Shown here piece after piece: positions 17,239-26,421 of a stretch of 64,000 bases of DNA. The position numbers were made by a program, and so were the translations under genes. How positions within the stretch are numbered: the stretch's first letter is position 1; the number at the start of each line of letters is the position of its first letter. This DNA comes from Caballeronia ptereochthonis (GTDB taxonomy: Bacteria > Pseudomonadota > Gammaproteobacteria > Burkholderiales > Burkholderiaceae). The DNA lies in assembly GCF_001545075.1 (NCBI RefSeq), contig NZ_FCOB02000007.1, positions 1 through 64,000 on the forward strand, given 5' to 3'. The notes beneath the pieces are model-generated. The model worked only from the letters and a program-made list of their open reading frames with translations, did not search any database and was not told the DNA's origin.

Positions 17239-18105
17239 CTAGATGATGGGTTTGCCTCCCGTCACGGCGATGGTCGCGCCCGAGATGTAACTGGCCTCGT
17301 CCGATGCGAGCATCACGTATGCGGCGGCGAGTTCGGCGGGCTGGCCGGGCCGCTTCATCGGCGTTTGCTTGCCGAAGTTCTCCACGCTCGATGGCGGCAT
17401 CGTCGATGGAATCAGCGGCGTCCAGATCGGCCCGGGCGCCACGCAGTTGGCGCGAATGCCGCGCTCGGCCAGCAGCTGCGCGAGCCCGCCCGTGAAGTTC
17501 TGGATCGCGCCTTTGGTGCTCGCGTAAGCGATCAGGCCGGGATTCGGCGCGTCGGCGTTGACGGACGTCGTGTTGACGATCGCGCTGCCGGGCTTCATGT
17601 GAGCGAGCGCCGCCTTGGTGATGCGAAACATCGCCCCGATGTTGGTCGAGTAGGTCTTGTCCCATTCGTCGTCGCTGATATCCTCCAGCTTGTCGTAGGT
17701 CATCTGATAGGCCGCGTTGTTCACGAGCACGTCGATGCGTCCGAACGTTTCCGCCGTCTTCGCGACGAGCTGCCTGCAATGCTCACGGTCCGTGATGTCG
17801 CCGGGCAGGAGCAGCGCCCGTCTTCCGGCCAGCTCGACCCAGCGCGCGGTTTCCTCGGCGTCGCCGTGCTCGTCGAAATAGGCGATGGCGACGTCCGCGC
17901 CTTCACGCGCATAGGCGATCGCCACCGCGCGCCCGATGCCGCTGTCCGCGCCCGTGATGAGCGCGATCTTGCCCGCGAGCCTGCCGCTGCCCTTGTAGCT
18001 CGATTCGCCGTGATCCGGCGGCGGGTCCATCGGGCCGGTGTGCCCGGGACGATTGCCCTGCTGTTGCGGCGGCAGAGGAGGGCGAGGGTAATCGGTATCG
18101 GTCAT
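17239..18105 (-). CDS. SDR family oxidoreductase (general-stress YdaD/YhdF type)
   Basis: This is an NAD(P)-dependent short-chain dehydrogenase of 288 residues. A Pro-rich N-terminal extension (PRPPLPPQQQGNRPGHTG) precedes the Rossmann motif TGADSGIGRA, the NNAAYQ segment, and the catalytic YASTK with an upstream Ser. This extended subgroup includes bacterial stress-induced SDRs of unknown substrate. It follows the formaldehyde dehydrogenase gene by 25 bases in the same direction, suggesting a shared transcript and perhaps a role in aldehyde detoxification (inference). Confidence 0.9.
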   Translation of the reverse strand: MTDTDYPRPPLPPQQQGNRPGHTGPMDPPPDHGESSYKGSGRLAGKIALITGADSGIGRAVAIAYAREGADVAIAYFDEHGDAEETARWVELAGRRALLLPGDITDREHCRQLVAKTAETFGRIDVLVNNAAYQMTYDKLEDISDDEWDKTYSTNIGAMFRITKAALAHMKPGSAIVNTTSVNADAPNPGLIAYASTKGAIQNFTGGLAQLLAERGIRANCVAPGPIWTPLIPSTMPPSSVENFGKQTPMKRPGQPAELAAAYVMLASDEASYISGATIAVTGGKPII

Positions 18106-18130
18106 GACGTTCTCCCTGTATGAGATTCAT

Positions 18131-19267
18131 TCAGGCCGCGGTCTTGAGCACGACCTTGGTCCAGCCTTCCTTGCGCTCGTCGAAGTTCCTGTAGCCTTCG
18201 GGCGCCTGTTCCAGCGGCAATTCGTGCGAGATGATCCGGGATGGCTTTACCTTGTCCGCCGCGATCAGGTCGCGCAGCTTGCGGTTGTAGGCCTTCACGT
18301 TGGCCTGGCCGGTCGCCATGTGCTGCCCTTTCATCCAGAACGTGCCGAAGTCGAACGCGAGCTGTCCCTTCTTCATCAGCTCGTCCGGTGAGCCGGGATC
18401 TTCCGCGACGAACACGCCCACCACGCCGATCCCGCCGGTGGCGCGCACCGACTTCACCAGATTGTTCATCGTGAGGTTCGGCACCTCGTGGCCCTGACAC
18501 GTGCACTGATAGCCCACGCATTCGCAGCCGCGATCCGCGCCTTCGCCGCCCGTCAGTTCGAGCACGCGATCGACGGCGCCGCCGTCGCTGTCGTCGACCG
18601 GTATCGCGCCGAGCTTTTCCGCGAGCCTCAAGCGATCGGGGTGCGAGTCGACGACCATCACTTTCGATGCGCCCTTCAGGTCGGCCGCGATCGTCGCCAT
18701 CAGACCGACGGGGCCGGCGCCGTAGATCACGACGCTGTCGCCGGCCTCGACGCCCGCGAGGACGGCAGCGTGATAGCCGGTCGGAAAGATGTCGGACAGC
18801 ATCACGTAGTCGTTCTCCTTCTCCTGCGCGTCGGGCGGCAGCAAAAGGCAGTTGAAGTCGCCGAAAGGCACGCGCAAATACTCGGCCTGGCCGCCGCTAT
18901 AGGGTCCCATTCCCGCGAAGCCGTAGGCCGCGCCCGCCATGCCCGGGTTGGCCGTCAGACAGAAGCCGGTGAGTCCCTTCTCGCAGTTCTTGCAGAATCC
19001 GCAGCCGATGTTGAAGGGCAGGCAGACGCGATCGCCGACCTTGACATGCACGACCGCCGGGCCGACTTCCACGACCACGCCGAGATTTTCATGACCGAGA
19101 ATGCGGCCGGTTTCCATGTTGGTGCGACCTTCGTACATGTGCAGATCGGAGCCGCAGATGTTTGTCGTGGTGATCTTGACGAGTACGTCAGTAGGCTGTT
19201 CGATGCGCGCGTCGGGCATGTCCTTCACGACGACATTGCGCGGTCCTTCGTAGACGAGTGCTTTCAT
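18131..19267 (-). CDS. zinc-dependent, glutathione-independent formaldehyde dehydrogenase-like MDR
   Basis: This is a medium-chain dehydrogenase of 378 residues. Catalytic zinc ligands are visible in TTNICGSDLH and GHENLG. The structural zinc lobe is CGFCKNCEKGLTGFC, and the nucleotide fold has YGAGPVGLMA. The SDIFPTGYHAA segment and the loop ECVGYQCTCQGHE are typical of the FdhA group (Pseudomonas putida-type NAD-bound formaldehyde dismutase/dehydrogenase). It oxidises formaldehyde or short aldehydes in the cytoplasm. It heads a two-gene unit with the SDR. Confidence 0.9.
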   Translation of the reverse strand: MKALVYEGPRNVVVKDMPDARIEQPTDVLVKITTTNICGSDLHMYEGRTNMETGRILGHENLGVVVEVGPAVVHVKVGDRVCLPFNIGCGFCKNCEKGLTGFCLTANPGMAGAAYGFAGMGPYSGGQAEYLRVPFGDFNCLLLPPDAQEKENDYVMLSDIFPTGYHAAVLAGVEAGDSVVIYGAGPVGLMATIAADLKGASKVMVVDSHPDRLRLAEKLGAIPVDDSDGGAVDRVLELTGGEGADRGCECVGYQCTCQGHEVPNLTMNNLVKSVRATGGIGVVGVFVAEDPGSPDELMKKGQLAFDFGTFWMKGQHMATGQANVKAYNRKLRDLIAADKVKPSRIISHELPLEQAPEGYRNFDERKEGWTKVVLKTAA

Positions 19268-19478
19268 TCATGGCTCCAGTGCTGGTCGAAAAAAGAGGAC
19301 CGCTTGCGCGGCCATGCAATCAAATTCAGCATTGGATGTTCCCGAAATCACGTCGACGGGCGGCTCGCTGAATCGAGTCCATGCGCGCCGGGTTCGTCAT
19401 CGATCTGGCGTGGGCATTGCTGAACAACCCGGACTCGGACTCGCGCGACCCGTATCGCCTCGCAAAGGAAAGGGCCAG

Positions 19479-19694
19479 ATGAATCGCATTCTCCGATCCG
19501 GAATGATCCCCGCGCTCGCATGCGCATGTACGACTGGCGCCACGAACGCATGCGCGCGGCACAACGGCGCGCCACCCGGCAATATTTCATCGGATGGCGG
19601 TGCTTCCGGAAAGTCCGCGGGCTTGGCCGGCGGCGCGGACGCCGCGGGACAATCCGGAACCGACCCCGCGAAGCGCGAGGACTGGAACGCGTGA
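19479..19694 (+). CDS. small Ser/Gly/Ala-rich putative lipoprotein coupled to the ABC exporter
   Basis: This is a 71-residue protein. The ATG at 19479 follows GGAAAGGG. A short basic and hydrophobic leader ends ALAC, which could be a lipobox, and the rest is a low-complexity Ser/Gly/Ala segment typical of disordered lipoprotein tails. Its stop overlaps the GTG start of the exporter in a GTGA, so the two are translationally coupled. I do not recognise the family. It may be a periplasmic accessory or only a leader that sets exporter translation. Confidence 0.5.
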   Translation: MNRILRSGMIPALACACTTGATNACARHNGAPPGNISSDGGASGKSAGLAGGADAAGQSGTDPAKREDWNA

Positions 19695-22348
19695 CGCCGC
19701 ACGCCTCGTCCGACAGGGAGCGCGCGCGCCTGCGCGGCCGCATCGTGGCCGATCTGTGGCGCGCCGTGTGGGCCTGGCGCCATCAGACGGCGGCAGCGGT
19801 CGTGCTGATGATCGGCGCGCGGCTCGCGGTCGTTTCGGTGCCGCTGATGCTCAAGCGCGTCATCGACGAGTTCAGTCACCCCGCATCGACCGTCGTATTC
19901 CCCGTCTTTCTGGTGCTCGCCTACGTGCTGCTGCGCTATCTCGGCGACGTGCTCAACGAAGCGCGCGATGTCGTGTTCAGCATCGTCACGCAGCGCACGG
20001 TGGCGTCGTTCACCGAGCGAACGTTCGAGCATCTGCACGCGCTCGGCGCGCGTTTTCATGCGCAGCGCGAAACCGGAGCGGTGGTGCGCGACGTGCAGAA
20101 AGGCGCGGACGGCATCGGCTTCCTGCTGGGCACGGCGTTCTTCACCATCGTGCCGGTGATGATCGAAATCGGCACGATCGTTGCCGTGATGGTGAGCAAT
20201 TATTCGCTCGAATTCATGGCGATCATCGCCGTGACCTTCGTGCTGTATTCCGTTCACACCTTCGTTTTCACGCGCTATCGCATGCGCTTCCAGCGCACGG
20301 TCAACCAGCTCGAGGCGCAGTCCGACAGCCGTCTCGTCGACAGCCTGCTCAACTACGAAACCGTGAAGTTCTTCGCGAGCGAGAGCACGGAAACGCGGCG
20401 TCTGTCGGGCGTGCTCGAGGAATGGGTTCATGCGCGGGTCGCCAATCAACGCGCGCTCACGCTGCTGCACGTGGGGCAGAGCACCATCATCGCGCTCGGC
20501 GTCGCGGCGGTGATGCTGCGCGCGGCGCAGCTCGTCGTGGCGGGCGCCATGAGCGTCGGCGATCTCGTGCTCGTCAACGCGTACATCGTGCAGGTGTGCA
20601 ATCCGCTGAACACGCTCGGCTTCGTGTTCCGCGAAACCAATGATGCGGTCGTGAACGTCGAGCGCATGTTCGATATCCTGCTCGCGCGCGGCCGGGTTCG
20701 CGAGGACGTGGATGAGGCGCACGCGAAGCCGCTCGTCGTGAGCGCGGGCGAGATCGAATTCGATCATGTGGCGTTCGGCTACGATCCGGCGCGGCAGATT
20801 CTGCGCGACGTCGATTTTCGCGCGCACCCGGGCAGGAAGCTCGCGGTCGTCGGCGGTAGCGGATCGGGCAAATCCACGCTCGTGAAGCTGCTGTTCCGGC
20901 TCTACGAACCGACCGCGGGCGCGATCCGCATCGACGGACAGGACATCGCGCAAGTCACGCAGAGCAGCCTGCGCGCGACGATCGGCATCGTGCCGCAGGA
21001 CACCGTGCTCTTCAACGACACGATCGCCTACAACATCGGCTACGGCCGCCGCGACGCCACGCGCGCGGATATCGTGCAGGCGGCGCGCGCGGCGCAGCTG
21101 GACGGCTTCATCGAACGCCTGCCCGATCACTACGACACGCGCGTCGGCGAGCGCGGCGTGCGGCTCTCGGGGGGCGAGCGTCAGCGCATCGCGATCGCGC
21201 GCGCGATTCTCAAGAACCCGCGCATCATCGTGTTCGACGAGGCGACTTCCGCGCTCGATACGCGCTCGGAGCGCGCGATCCAGACGGAGCTCGACAGGCT
21301 CGCGCGCGGACGCACGTCGATCGTCATCGCGCATCGTCTCTCGACCGTCGTGAATGCCGACTGGATTCTCGTGATGGAGCACGGCCGCATCGTCGAGCAG
21401 GGACAGCATGACGAGTTGCTCTCGCGCGATGGCGTGTACGCGCGCATGTGGTCGCTGCAATGGCAACAAGGCGAGCTGGAGCATGCGCAGCGCAAGGTGT
21501 CCGCGCAGGCGGTCGGGCTCGATGCGCTCGTCGCGGGCGTGGTCGATGCGCTGCACGAAGAGATTGCCGCGCGAGGCGTGAATCTCTATACGGTCATCAC
21601 CGAGCCTGGTTTGCGCGTGAGCGGCGACGCGAGCGTGCTGCAGCAGATCGTAGCCGAGCTGTGCCGCGTGCAGATCGGCGCGGCGGCGCGCGGCGAGCGA
21701 GTCGAACTGCGGGTTTTCCGCGAGGGCAATCACGCAAGCCTCACCGTGATGGGGCAGCGCGCGAGTCCCGCCGAACTGTCGCCGCGCCAGATGCGCCGGC
21801 TCGAAGCCGCGTTGAACGAGACGGGCGGCGGTTTCGCTGCGCGCTACATCGACAGGCATGTCGCCTACGTGGCGACGATGCCCCTGCGCCCCGTGCTCGA
21901 CGACCCTGCGTTTGCCGCGGCCGCTCCCGCCGATGCGCTCATGGGAGTCACGGTCATGGTGCTCGACGATCAGGAAGATGCCCGTGACGCGCTCGAGGCG
22001 GTGCTCGAATCGGTGGGCGCGCATGTGGTGCCGTGCGCCTCGGGCGACGAAGCCCTCGAGCGCCTGCGCGGCCTGTCCACGGCGCAATGGCCCGACGTGC
22101 TCCTGTGCGATATCGTGCTCGGCGGCGAGCAGGACGGCTACGAGGTCTTGCGGCTCATCCGCGAGGAGGAGGCGAGCCGCGGAGTATCGCTCGGCGAACG
22201 CATGCCGGCGATCGCCCTGACGGGGCACGCGCAGGCCGAAGCGCGCTTGCGCGCGCAGGCCGCGGGTTTTCAGGCGCACCTGACGAAGCCGGTGCCCGCG
22301 CCCAGGCTCATTGCGGCCATCGCCGGCGTGACCGCGCGCACGCCTTAG
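19691..22348 (+). CDS. Atm1-type ABC exporter fused to a degenerate kinase-like region and a receiver domain
   Basis: This is an 885-residue protein starting at the GTG that overlaps the upstream stop. Residues 1 to about 310 form an exporter membrane domain with the Atm1/HMT1 signature region [12 protein letters not shown]. The nucleotide-binding domain has Walker [10 protein letters not shown] (Lys394), signature LSGGERQR (about 490), Walker [13 protein letters not shown] (about 512) and AHRLST (about 545). Residues about 600-740 resemble a histidine-kinase ATPase domain without its nucleotide motifs ([26 protein letters not shown]). Residues 753-885 are a receiver with acidic pair Asp759/Asp760, phospho-acceptor Asp807 (LLCDIVLGG) and switch Lys866 (LTKPVP). 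Atm1 relatives export glutathione conjugates or metals. Control of export by phosphorylation is inferred. No adjacent kinase gene is present; the nearest hybrid kinase is 2.7 kb away. Confidence 0.92.
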   Translation: MTPHASSDRERARLRGRIVADLWRAVWAWRHQTAAAVVLMIGARLAVVSVPLMLKRVIDEFSHPASTVVFPVFLVLAYVLLRYLGDVLNEARDVVFSIVTQRTVASFTERTFEHLHALGARFHAQRETGAVVRDVQKGADGIGFLLGTAFFTIVPVMIEIGTIVAVMVSNYSLEFMAIIAVTFVLYSVHTFVFTRYRMRFQRTVNQLEAQSDSRLVDSLLNYETVKFFASESTETRRLSGVLEEWVHARVANQRALTLLHVGQSTIIALGVAAVMLRAAQLVVAGAMSVGDLVLVNAYIVQVCNPLNTLGFVFRETNDAVVNVERMFDILLARGRVREDVDEAHAKPLVVSAGEIEFDHVAFGYDPARQILRDVDFRAHPGRKLAVVGGSGSGKSTLVKLLFRLYEPTAGAIRIDGQDIAQVTQSSLRATIGIVPQDTVLFNDTIAYNIGYGRRDATRADIVQAARAAQLDGFIERLPDHYDTRVGERGVRLSGGERQRIAIARAILKNPRIIVFDEATSALDTRSERAIQTELDRLARGRTSIVIAHRLSTVVNADWILVMEHGRIVEQGQHDELLSRDGVYARMWSLQWQQGELEHAQRKVSAQAVGLDALVAGVVDALHEEIAARGVNLYTVITEPGLRVSGDASVLQQIVAELCRVQIGAAARGERVELRVFREGNHASLTVMGQRASPAELSPRQMRRLEAALNETGGGFAARYIDRHVAYVATMPLRPVLDDPAFAAAAPADALMGVTVMVLDDQEDARDALEAVLESVGAHVVPCASGDEALERLRGLSTAQWPDVLLCDIVLGGEQDGYEVLRLIREEEASRGVSLGERMPAIALTGHAQAEARLRAQAAGFQAHLTKPVPAPRLIAAIAGVTARTP

Positions 22349-23325
22349 GCGCTGTAAGCGGCGCGTGACTCGGCGGCTTCGAGGACGCGGCGGAAATGCT
22401 GCGCCGTGCGCCGCAGTCCCTCGTCGAGCGGCGTCGTGGGCGTCCAGCCGAGCGCATCGCGCGCGAGCGCGATATCGGGCCGACGATGCCACGGATCGTC
22501 GAGCGGCAAGGGCTTGAAGACGATCTCCGAAGACGAACCCGTCAGCGCGACGATGCGCCGCGCGATATCGAGCATCGAAAGTTCGTGCGGGTTGCCCAGA
22601 TTCACGGGCCCGGTGAGCTCATCGGGCGTGTTCATGAGGCGGATGAAGGCGTCCACCATGTCGTCGACATAGCAGAACGAGCGGGTCTGCATGCCTTCGC
22701 CATAGACGGTGATCGGCTGTCCGGAAAGCGCCTGCATCATGAAGTTGGAGATCACGCGGCCATCGGATGGATGCATGCGCGGTCCATAGGTATTGAAGAT
22801 GCGCGCGATCTTGATCGAGAGGCCGTGCTGCCGGCGGTAGTCCATGAAGAGCGTTTCGGCGCAACGCTTGCCTTCGTCGTAGCAGGAGCGCGGACCGATC
22901 GGATTCACGTTGCCCCAATACGCTTCCTGTTGCGGATGCACGTGCGCGTCGCCATACACTTCGCTCGTCGATGCCTGGAAGATCCTCGCGCGAACGCGCT
23001 TTGCGAGCCCCAGCATGTTGATCGCGCCATGCACGCTCGTTTTCGTCGTCTGCACGGGATCATGCTGGTAATGAATCGGCGATGCCGGACACGCGAGGTT
23101 ATAGATCTCGTCGACCTCCACATAGAGCGGAAAGGTGACGTCGTGACGCATCAGCTCGAAGTTCGGGCTGTCGAGCAGATGCGCGATGTTGTCCTTCGTG
23201 CCCGTGTAGAAGTTGTCGACGCACAGCACGTCGTGGCCTTGCGCGAGCAGGCGCTCGCATAGATGCGAGCCCAGAAAGCCCGCGCCTCCCGTCACCAGAA
23301 TCCGCTTTCTGAAGGTCTCTTTCAT
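22345..23325 (-). CDS. NAD-dependent UDP-glucuronate decarboxylase (UDP-xylose synthase) type epimerase/dehydratase
   Basis: This is a 326-residue extended SDR. The NAD motif [10 protein letters not shown], the CVDNFYTG loop, the HDVTFPL segment and [12 protein letters not shown] are the signature of UDP-xylose synthases. The catalytic triad region includes STSEVYGD and YDEGKR. It would make UDP-xylose from UDP-glucuronate in the cytoplasm for glycan assembly. It is the last gene of the glycan locus and converges on the ABC exporter with a four-base overlap of stops. Confidence 0.9.
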   Translation of the reverse strand: MKETFRKRILVTGGAGFLGSHLCERLLAQGHDVLCVDNFYTGTKDNIAHLLDSPNFELMRHDVTFPLYVEVDEIYNLACPASPIHYQHDPVQTTKTSVHGAINMLGLAKRVRARIFQASTSEVYGDAHVHPQQEAYWGNVNPIGPRSCYDEGKRCAETLFMDYRRQHGLSIKIARIFNTYGPRMHPSDGRVISNFMMQALSGQPITVYGEGMQTRSFCYVDDMVDAFIRLMNTPDELTGPVNLGNPHELSMLDIARRIVALTGSSSEIVFKPLPLDDPWHRRPDIALARDALGWTPTTPLDEGLRRTAQHFRRVLEAAESRAAYSA

Positions 23326-23352
23326 TTCGCCATGTTCCCTTGATGTCGAGTG

Positions 23353-24312
23353 CTAGCTGCACACGTAGCGCAATGTCTCGTCCCAGTCGCGGGCGAAGCG
23401 TGCAATGTGAAATCGTTCCAGCGCGGTTCGCCGCGCGCCTTCGCCGAGTCGCCGCGCTTCGGCGGGATCGCGCAGCAGGTGCTGCATCGCATCGACGAGC
23501 GCCCGGATATCCGTATGGATATAGCCGCTCTCGCCATTGCGAATCACGGTGGCGAGCTCGGTCGTGGCCAGCCCGACAATCGGCATGCCGATCGTCATCG
23601 CCTCGACGACGGCCAGTCCCAGGCTCGTCCAGCGGATCGGATTGAAGAAGAAGCGATAACGCGCGCTGAACGCCGCGAGCTCCAGATTGCCGACTTCGCC
23701 GATGCCGCCCGCCGACTGCGCATCCATGCCGACGAGATCGAGCGGCACGCGGGCGGCCGCCTGCGCATAGACGTCGCTGCCGAGCCGCCTGCCGCGCTGG
23801 CGCAGATGATTGATCACCGCGATGCCGCGCTCCAGTTCGCCGCTGTAGTGCACCCCATCGGGCACCAGCACGCCGTGCTCGATGACGCGCGTGGGCGTCT
23901 CGCCGCTGTCCCACATCAGCCGGTTGAAGTGCGTGACGTGCACGAGCAGCGTGTTGCGCTCCCGTACCCAGTGCGGCTGCTCGAACGGATTCTCCTGCGG
24001 TGGATCGTGCTCGATGTAGACACGCGGCAAGCGCCGCTGCGCATCGGTGAGGAGAGCGAGGCGGTCGTCGTCCCATTGATGTCTGTGCTGGAATAGCACG
24101 ACATCGAACGATCGGGACGGCACTTCGCTTGCCGGCACTTCACGCACGTTGCCGCCGAACGGCAGCGCGCCGGCCGTGCCCGCGTAACCGGGCGGATAGC
24201 CAGGACGGGTAACGAGATAGAAGTCGTGCGGTGCCTGGCTCAGGTAGTACAGGTAGTTACCGTGGATATGCCACGTGAGCACGCGCAGGCGGCGGGAGCT
24301 AGTCGCGGGCAT
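23353..24312 (-). CDS. GT4-type glycosyltransferase
   Basis: This is a 319-residue GT-B transferase. The C-terminal donor site shows the acidic-rich block [21 protein letters not shown] followed by [10 protein letters not shown], equivalent to the GT4 E-x7-E region. N-terminally it has [12 protein letters not shown] and [10 protein letters not shown]. No membrane segment is evident. It overlaps the end of the preceding GT9 gene by 14 bases, and the epimerase gene follows after 27 bases. Sugar and acceptor are unknown. Confidence 0.82.
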   Translation of the reverse strand: MPATSSRRLRVLTWHIHGNYLYYLSQAPHDFYLVTRPGYPPGYAGTAGALPFGGNVREVPASEVPSRSFDVVLFQHRHQWDDDRLALLTDAQRRLPRVYIEHDPPQENPFEQPHWVRERNTLLVHVTHFNRLMWDSGETPTRVIEHGVLVPDGVHYSGELERGIAVINHLRQRGRRLGSDVYAQAAARVPLDLVGMDAQSAGGIGEVGNLELAAFSARYRFFFNPIRWTSLGLAVVEAMTIGMPIVGLATTELATVIRNGESGYIHTDIRALVDAMQHLLRDPAEARRLGEGARRTALERFHIARFARDWDETLRYVCS

Positions 24313-25372
24313 GAAGAAGCGTCTCCTCTCGGACGGTCGATCGAAGCTGCGCGAACGCCGCGTCGAGTACGGCCTGCACGCTTATGTTGAGCGCGCATTC
24401 GTGCCCATGAGGGCATGTGCGGAACGCGCAAGGGCGGCACGCCGGCCAATCCGCCAGCACGCGATGTCGCGCGTGATCGAGCGGCGCCCAGCGGCGCGTA
24501 TCGCTGCCCGATGCGATCACGACGCTCGGCGTGCGCATCGCGGCCGCGACGTGCGAGAGTCCGGTGTCGTTGCAGACGATGAGCCTCGCTTTCGCGACGA
24601 GCGCGGCGAGCGCGCCGAGGGAGGTGCGCCCGGCGAGGTCGATGGCATGCGCGCCCGCATCGCCCGTCACGCGGACGGTCAGTGGCGCCTCGCTCGCGCT
24701 TCCCGTGACGGCGACTCGACAGCCTGCGTTCGATAGCGCGCGGGCCACTTCGCCGAAGCGTTCAACGGGCCATCGACGTGAAGGCAATTGCGCGCCAGGA
24801 TGAACGAGAACGAGTTTGTCGAGATCTATCGCGTAGGTGTCGACGAGCGCATCGTATTCGCGTTTGTCGGTATCGGTTAGCGGAATCTCGAGATCGAGCG
24901 CATGCGCATCGATGCCGAGGCGTTGCATCAATGCGGTGTAGCGCGCGGGCTCGGGCAGTTCATCGGGCCACGGTATGAAAACCCCTTCGCGCGTGGCTTC
25001 ATCGAGTTCGAGAAAGCCTGCGTTCAGACGCGCGCCCATGCCTTCCACGATGTCGTTCGCCACGCCGCCGCTTCCATGCAGCTGGATCGCGAGATCGAAG
25101 CGGCGCTCGCGCAGCGCGCGCAGGAATGCGGGCAGATGCGCATCGGTTTCCTCCTGTTCGGGGAAGCCGACCGCGCCCGGAAACACGATCAGTTCATCGA
25201 GCAGAGGCGCGTATCGGTTCACAAAGCTCGTGGCCCACGGCAAGCCGACCAGCGCGATATGCGCATGCGGATATGCATGGCGCAGCGCGCGCAATGCGGG
25301 CACCGCGCACAACATGTCGCCCAGTTGCAGCGCGCGAAAGATGACGATGTTTTCGATCGGTCCGGCGCTCAT
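24299..25372 (-). CDS. GT9 heptosyltransferase-family glycosyltransferase
   Basis: This is a 357-residue GT-B enzyme of the ADP-heptose:LPS heptosyltransferase family. Visible elements are IVIFRALQLGDML at the N-terminus, VHPGAQLPSRRWP at the start of the donor domain, and NDTGLSHVAAAM. The C-terminal CRPCAFRTCPHGHEC adds a Cys cluster. The ATG at 25372 overlaps the previous stop as ATGA; a longer frame upstream is not coding-like. It probably transfers heptose or another ADP-activated sugar on the cytoplasmic face. Confidence 0.87.
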   Translation of the reverse strand: MSAGPIENIVIFRALQLGDMLCAVPALRALRHAYPHAHIALVGLPWATSFVNRYAPLLDELIVFPGAVGFPEQEETDAHLPAFLRALRERRFDLAIQLHGSGGVANDIVEGMGARLNAGFLELDEATREGVFIPWPDELPEPARYTALMQRLGIDAHALDLEIPLTDTDKREYDALVDTYAIDLDKLVLVHPGAQLPSRRWPVERFGEVARALSNAGCRVAVTGSASEAPLTVRVTGDAGAHAIDLAGRTSLGALAALVAKARLIVCNDTGLSHVAAAMRTPSVVIASGSDTRRWAPLDHARHRVLADWPACRPCAFRTCPHGHECALNISVQAVLDAAFAQLRSTVREETLLHARD

Positions 25373-26421
25373 AGAAACAACACCCTGAATTTGAGCGCGC
25401 CGCGAATGCGCCAGTAGATCGACAGGTATGGGATGACCGCCGAAGTCCACAGCATCTCGGCGATATGTGCGGGCGTGTGAGCCGCGGTCTCGAGCCGCTT
25501 CAAGGTGAACCGGATCGTCATCATCGCCCACGCGAGCATGGCAAGCAACGCCGCTTCCGGCGCGCCCGCCACGAGCGATAATAGTGCGGCGATGAGCGCC
25601 GCGAACATTGCGTAGTAGAGAAGCGGCGGCCCGCGCCGGATGCGCGCGCGGAACAACTCGGGGTGCTTCTTGTAGAGCAAGGCATCGAACTGGCTCTTCT
25701 TCTGCTGTGAAATGCTTACGCCCCAGCGTGCGGGGCGAACGGGATGCAGCACCATTGCATCGTCAGCGCGCGCGATGACGAGTCCCGCCCGCATCAGCGT
25801 GAATTGCAGATCCGAATCCTCGCGCCAGGCCGCCGTGAAGCGCGCGTCGAATCCGCCCGTGCGTTCGAGCGCCGCGCGCGTGGCGAAGGCGTTCGCGGTG
25901 GCGAATTCCGCGGCCACGAGCCCGGCGGCATCGAGTTCGTAGTCGGTCGGGCGCTTCGGCAGCGGCACGACGATGCGCCCCGAGACCGCGTCCGCGCCCG
26001 CGTCGATCGCGCGCATGCCGTTGGCGAGCCAGCGAGGATCGGGGATGGTGTCGTCGTCGGTAAAGGCGATGCTTCTTGCGAGCGACGCGCGCCAGCCCGC
26101 GTTGCGCGCGCCCGCCGGGCCTTGGGTCGCCGTCACGGGCACGTAGCGGATCCGCGGCCCGTGTTCCGCGTGCTGTCGCGCCAGGCGCAGCACGCAGGCC
26201 CGGGTCGCTTCGTCGGGACCGTCGTCGCACACGATGATCTCGTAGCGCGCCGGATCGTACGCTTGCGCGGCGAGCGCGAGCACGCAGCGTTCGAGCATCG
26301 CGGGACGGCGATACGTCGGCACGACCACCGACACGTCCGGGATGAAATCCCCGCGCGGCAAGGTTGGCGCATTCGTCGCGCTCGTCTCGCCGTTTTCGAA
26401 AAGGCCGGTGTATGTGCTCAT
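25369..26421 (-). CDS. GT2 family glycosyltransferase with C-terminal membrane segments
   Basis: This is a 350-residue inverting GT-A transferase. The catalytic domain starts VSVVVPTYRRP, with the DxD-type motif TDDDT and a second acidic site in AAWREDSDLQ. One or two hydrophobic segments near residues 270-310 (LLYYAMFAALIAALLSL, AALLAMLAWAMM) anchor it to the inner membrane. The ATG at 26421 overlaps the preceding carbamoyltransferase stop (ATGA). It belongs to the glycan operon. Confidence 0.87.
   Translation of the reverse strand: MSTYTGLFENGETSATNAPTLPRGDFIPDVSVVVPTYRRPAMLERCVLALAAQAYDPARYEIIVCDDGPDEATRACVLRLARQHAEHGPRIRYVPVTATQGPAGARNAGWRASLARSIAFTDDDTIPDPRWLANGMRAIDAGADAVSGRIVVPLPKRPTDYELDAAGLVAAEFATANAFATRAALERTGGFDARFTAAWREDSDLQFTLMRAGLVIARADDAMVLHPVRPARWGVSISQQKKSQFDALLYKKHPELFRARIRRGPPLLYYAMFAALIAALLSLVAGAPEAALLAMLAWAMMTIRFTLKRLETAAHTPAHIAEMLWTSAVIPYLSIYWRIRGALKFRVLFL

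Noticed and set aside
19397-22492. Very long minus-strand open frame (over 1000 codons) opposite the ABC exporter
   Set aside because: It is an arginine/histidine-rich shadow caused by high third-position GC; the plus-strand frame has all ABC and receiver motifs.
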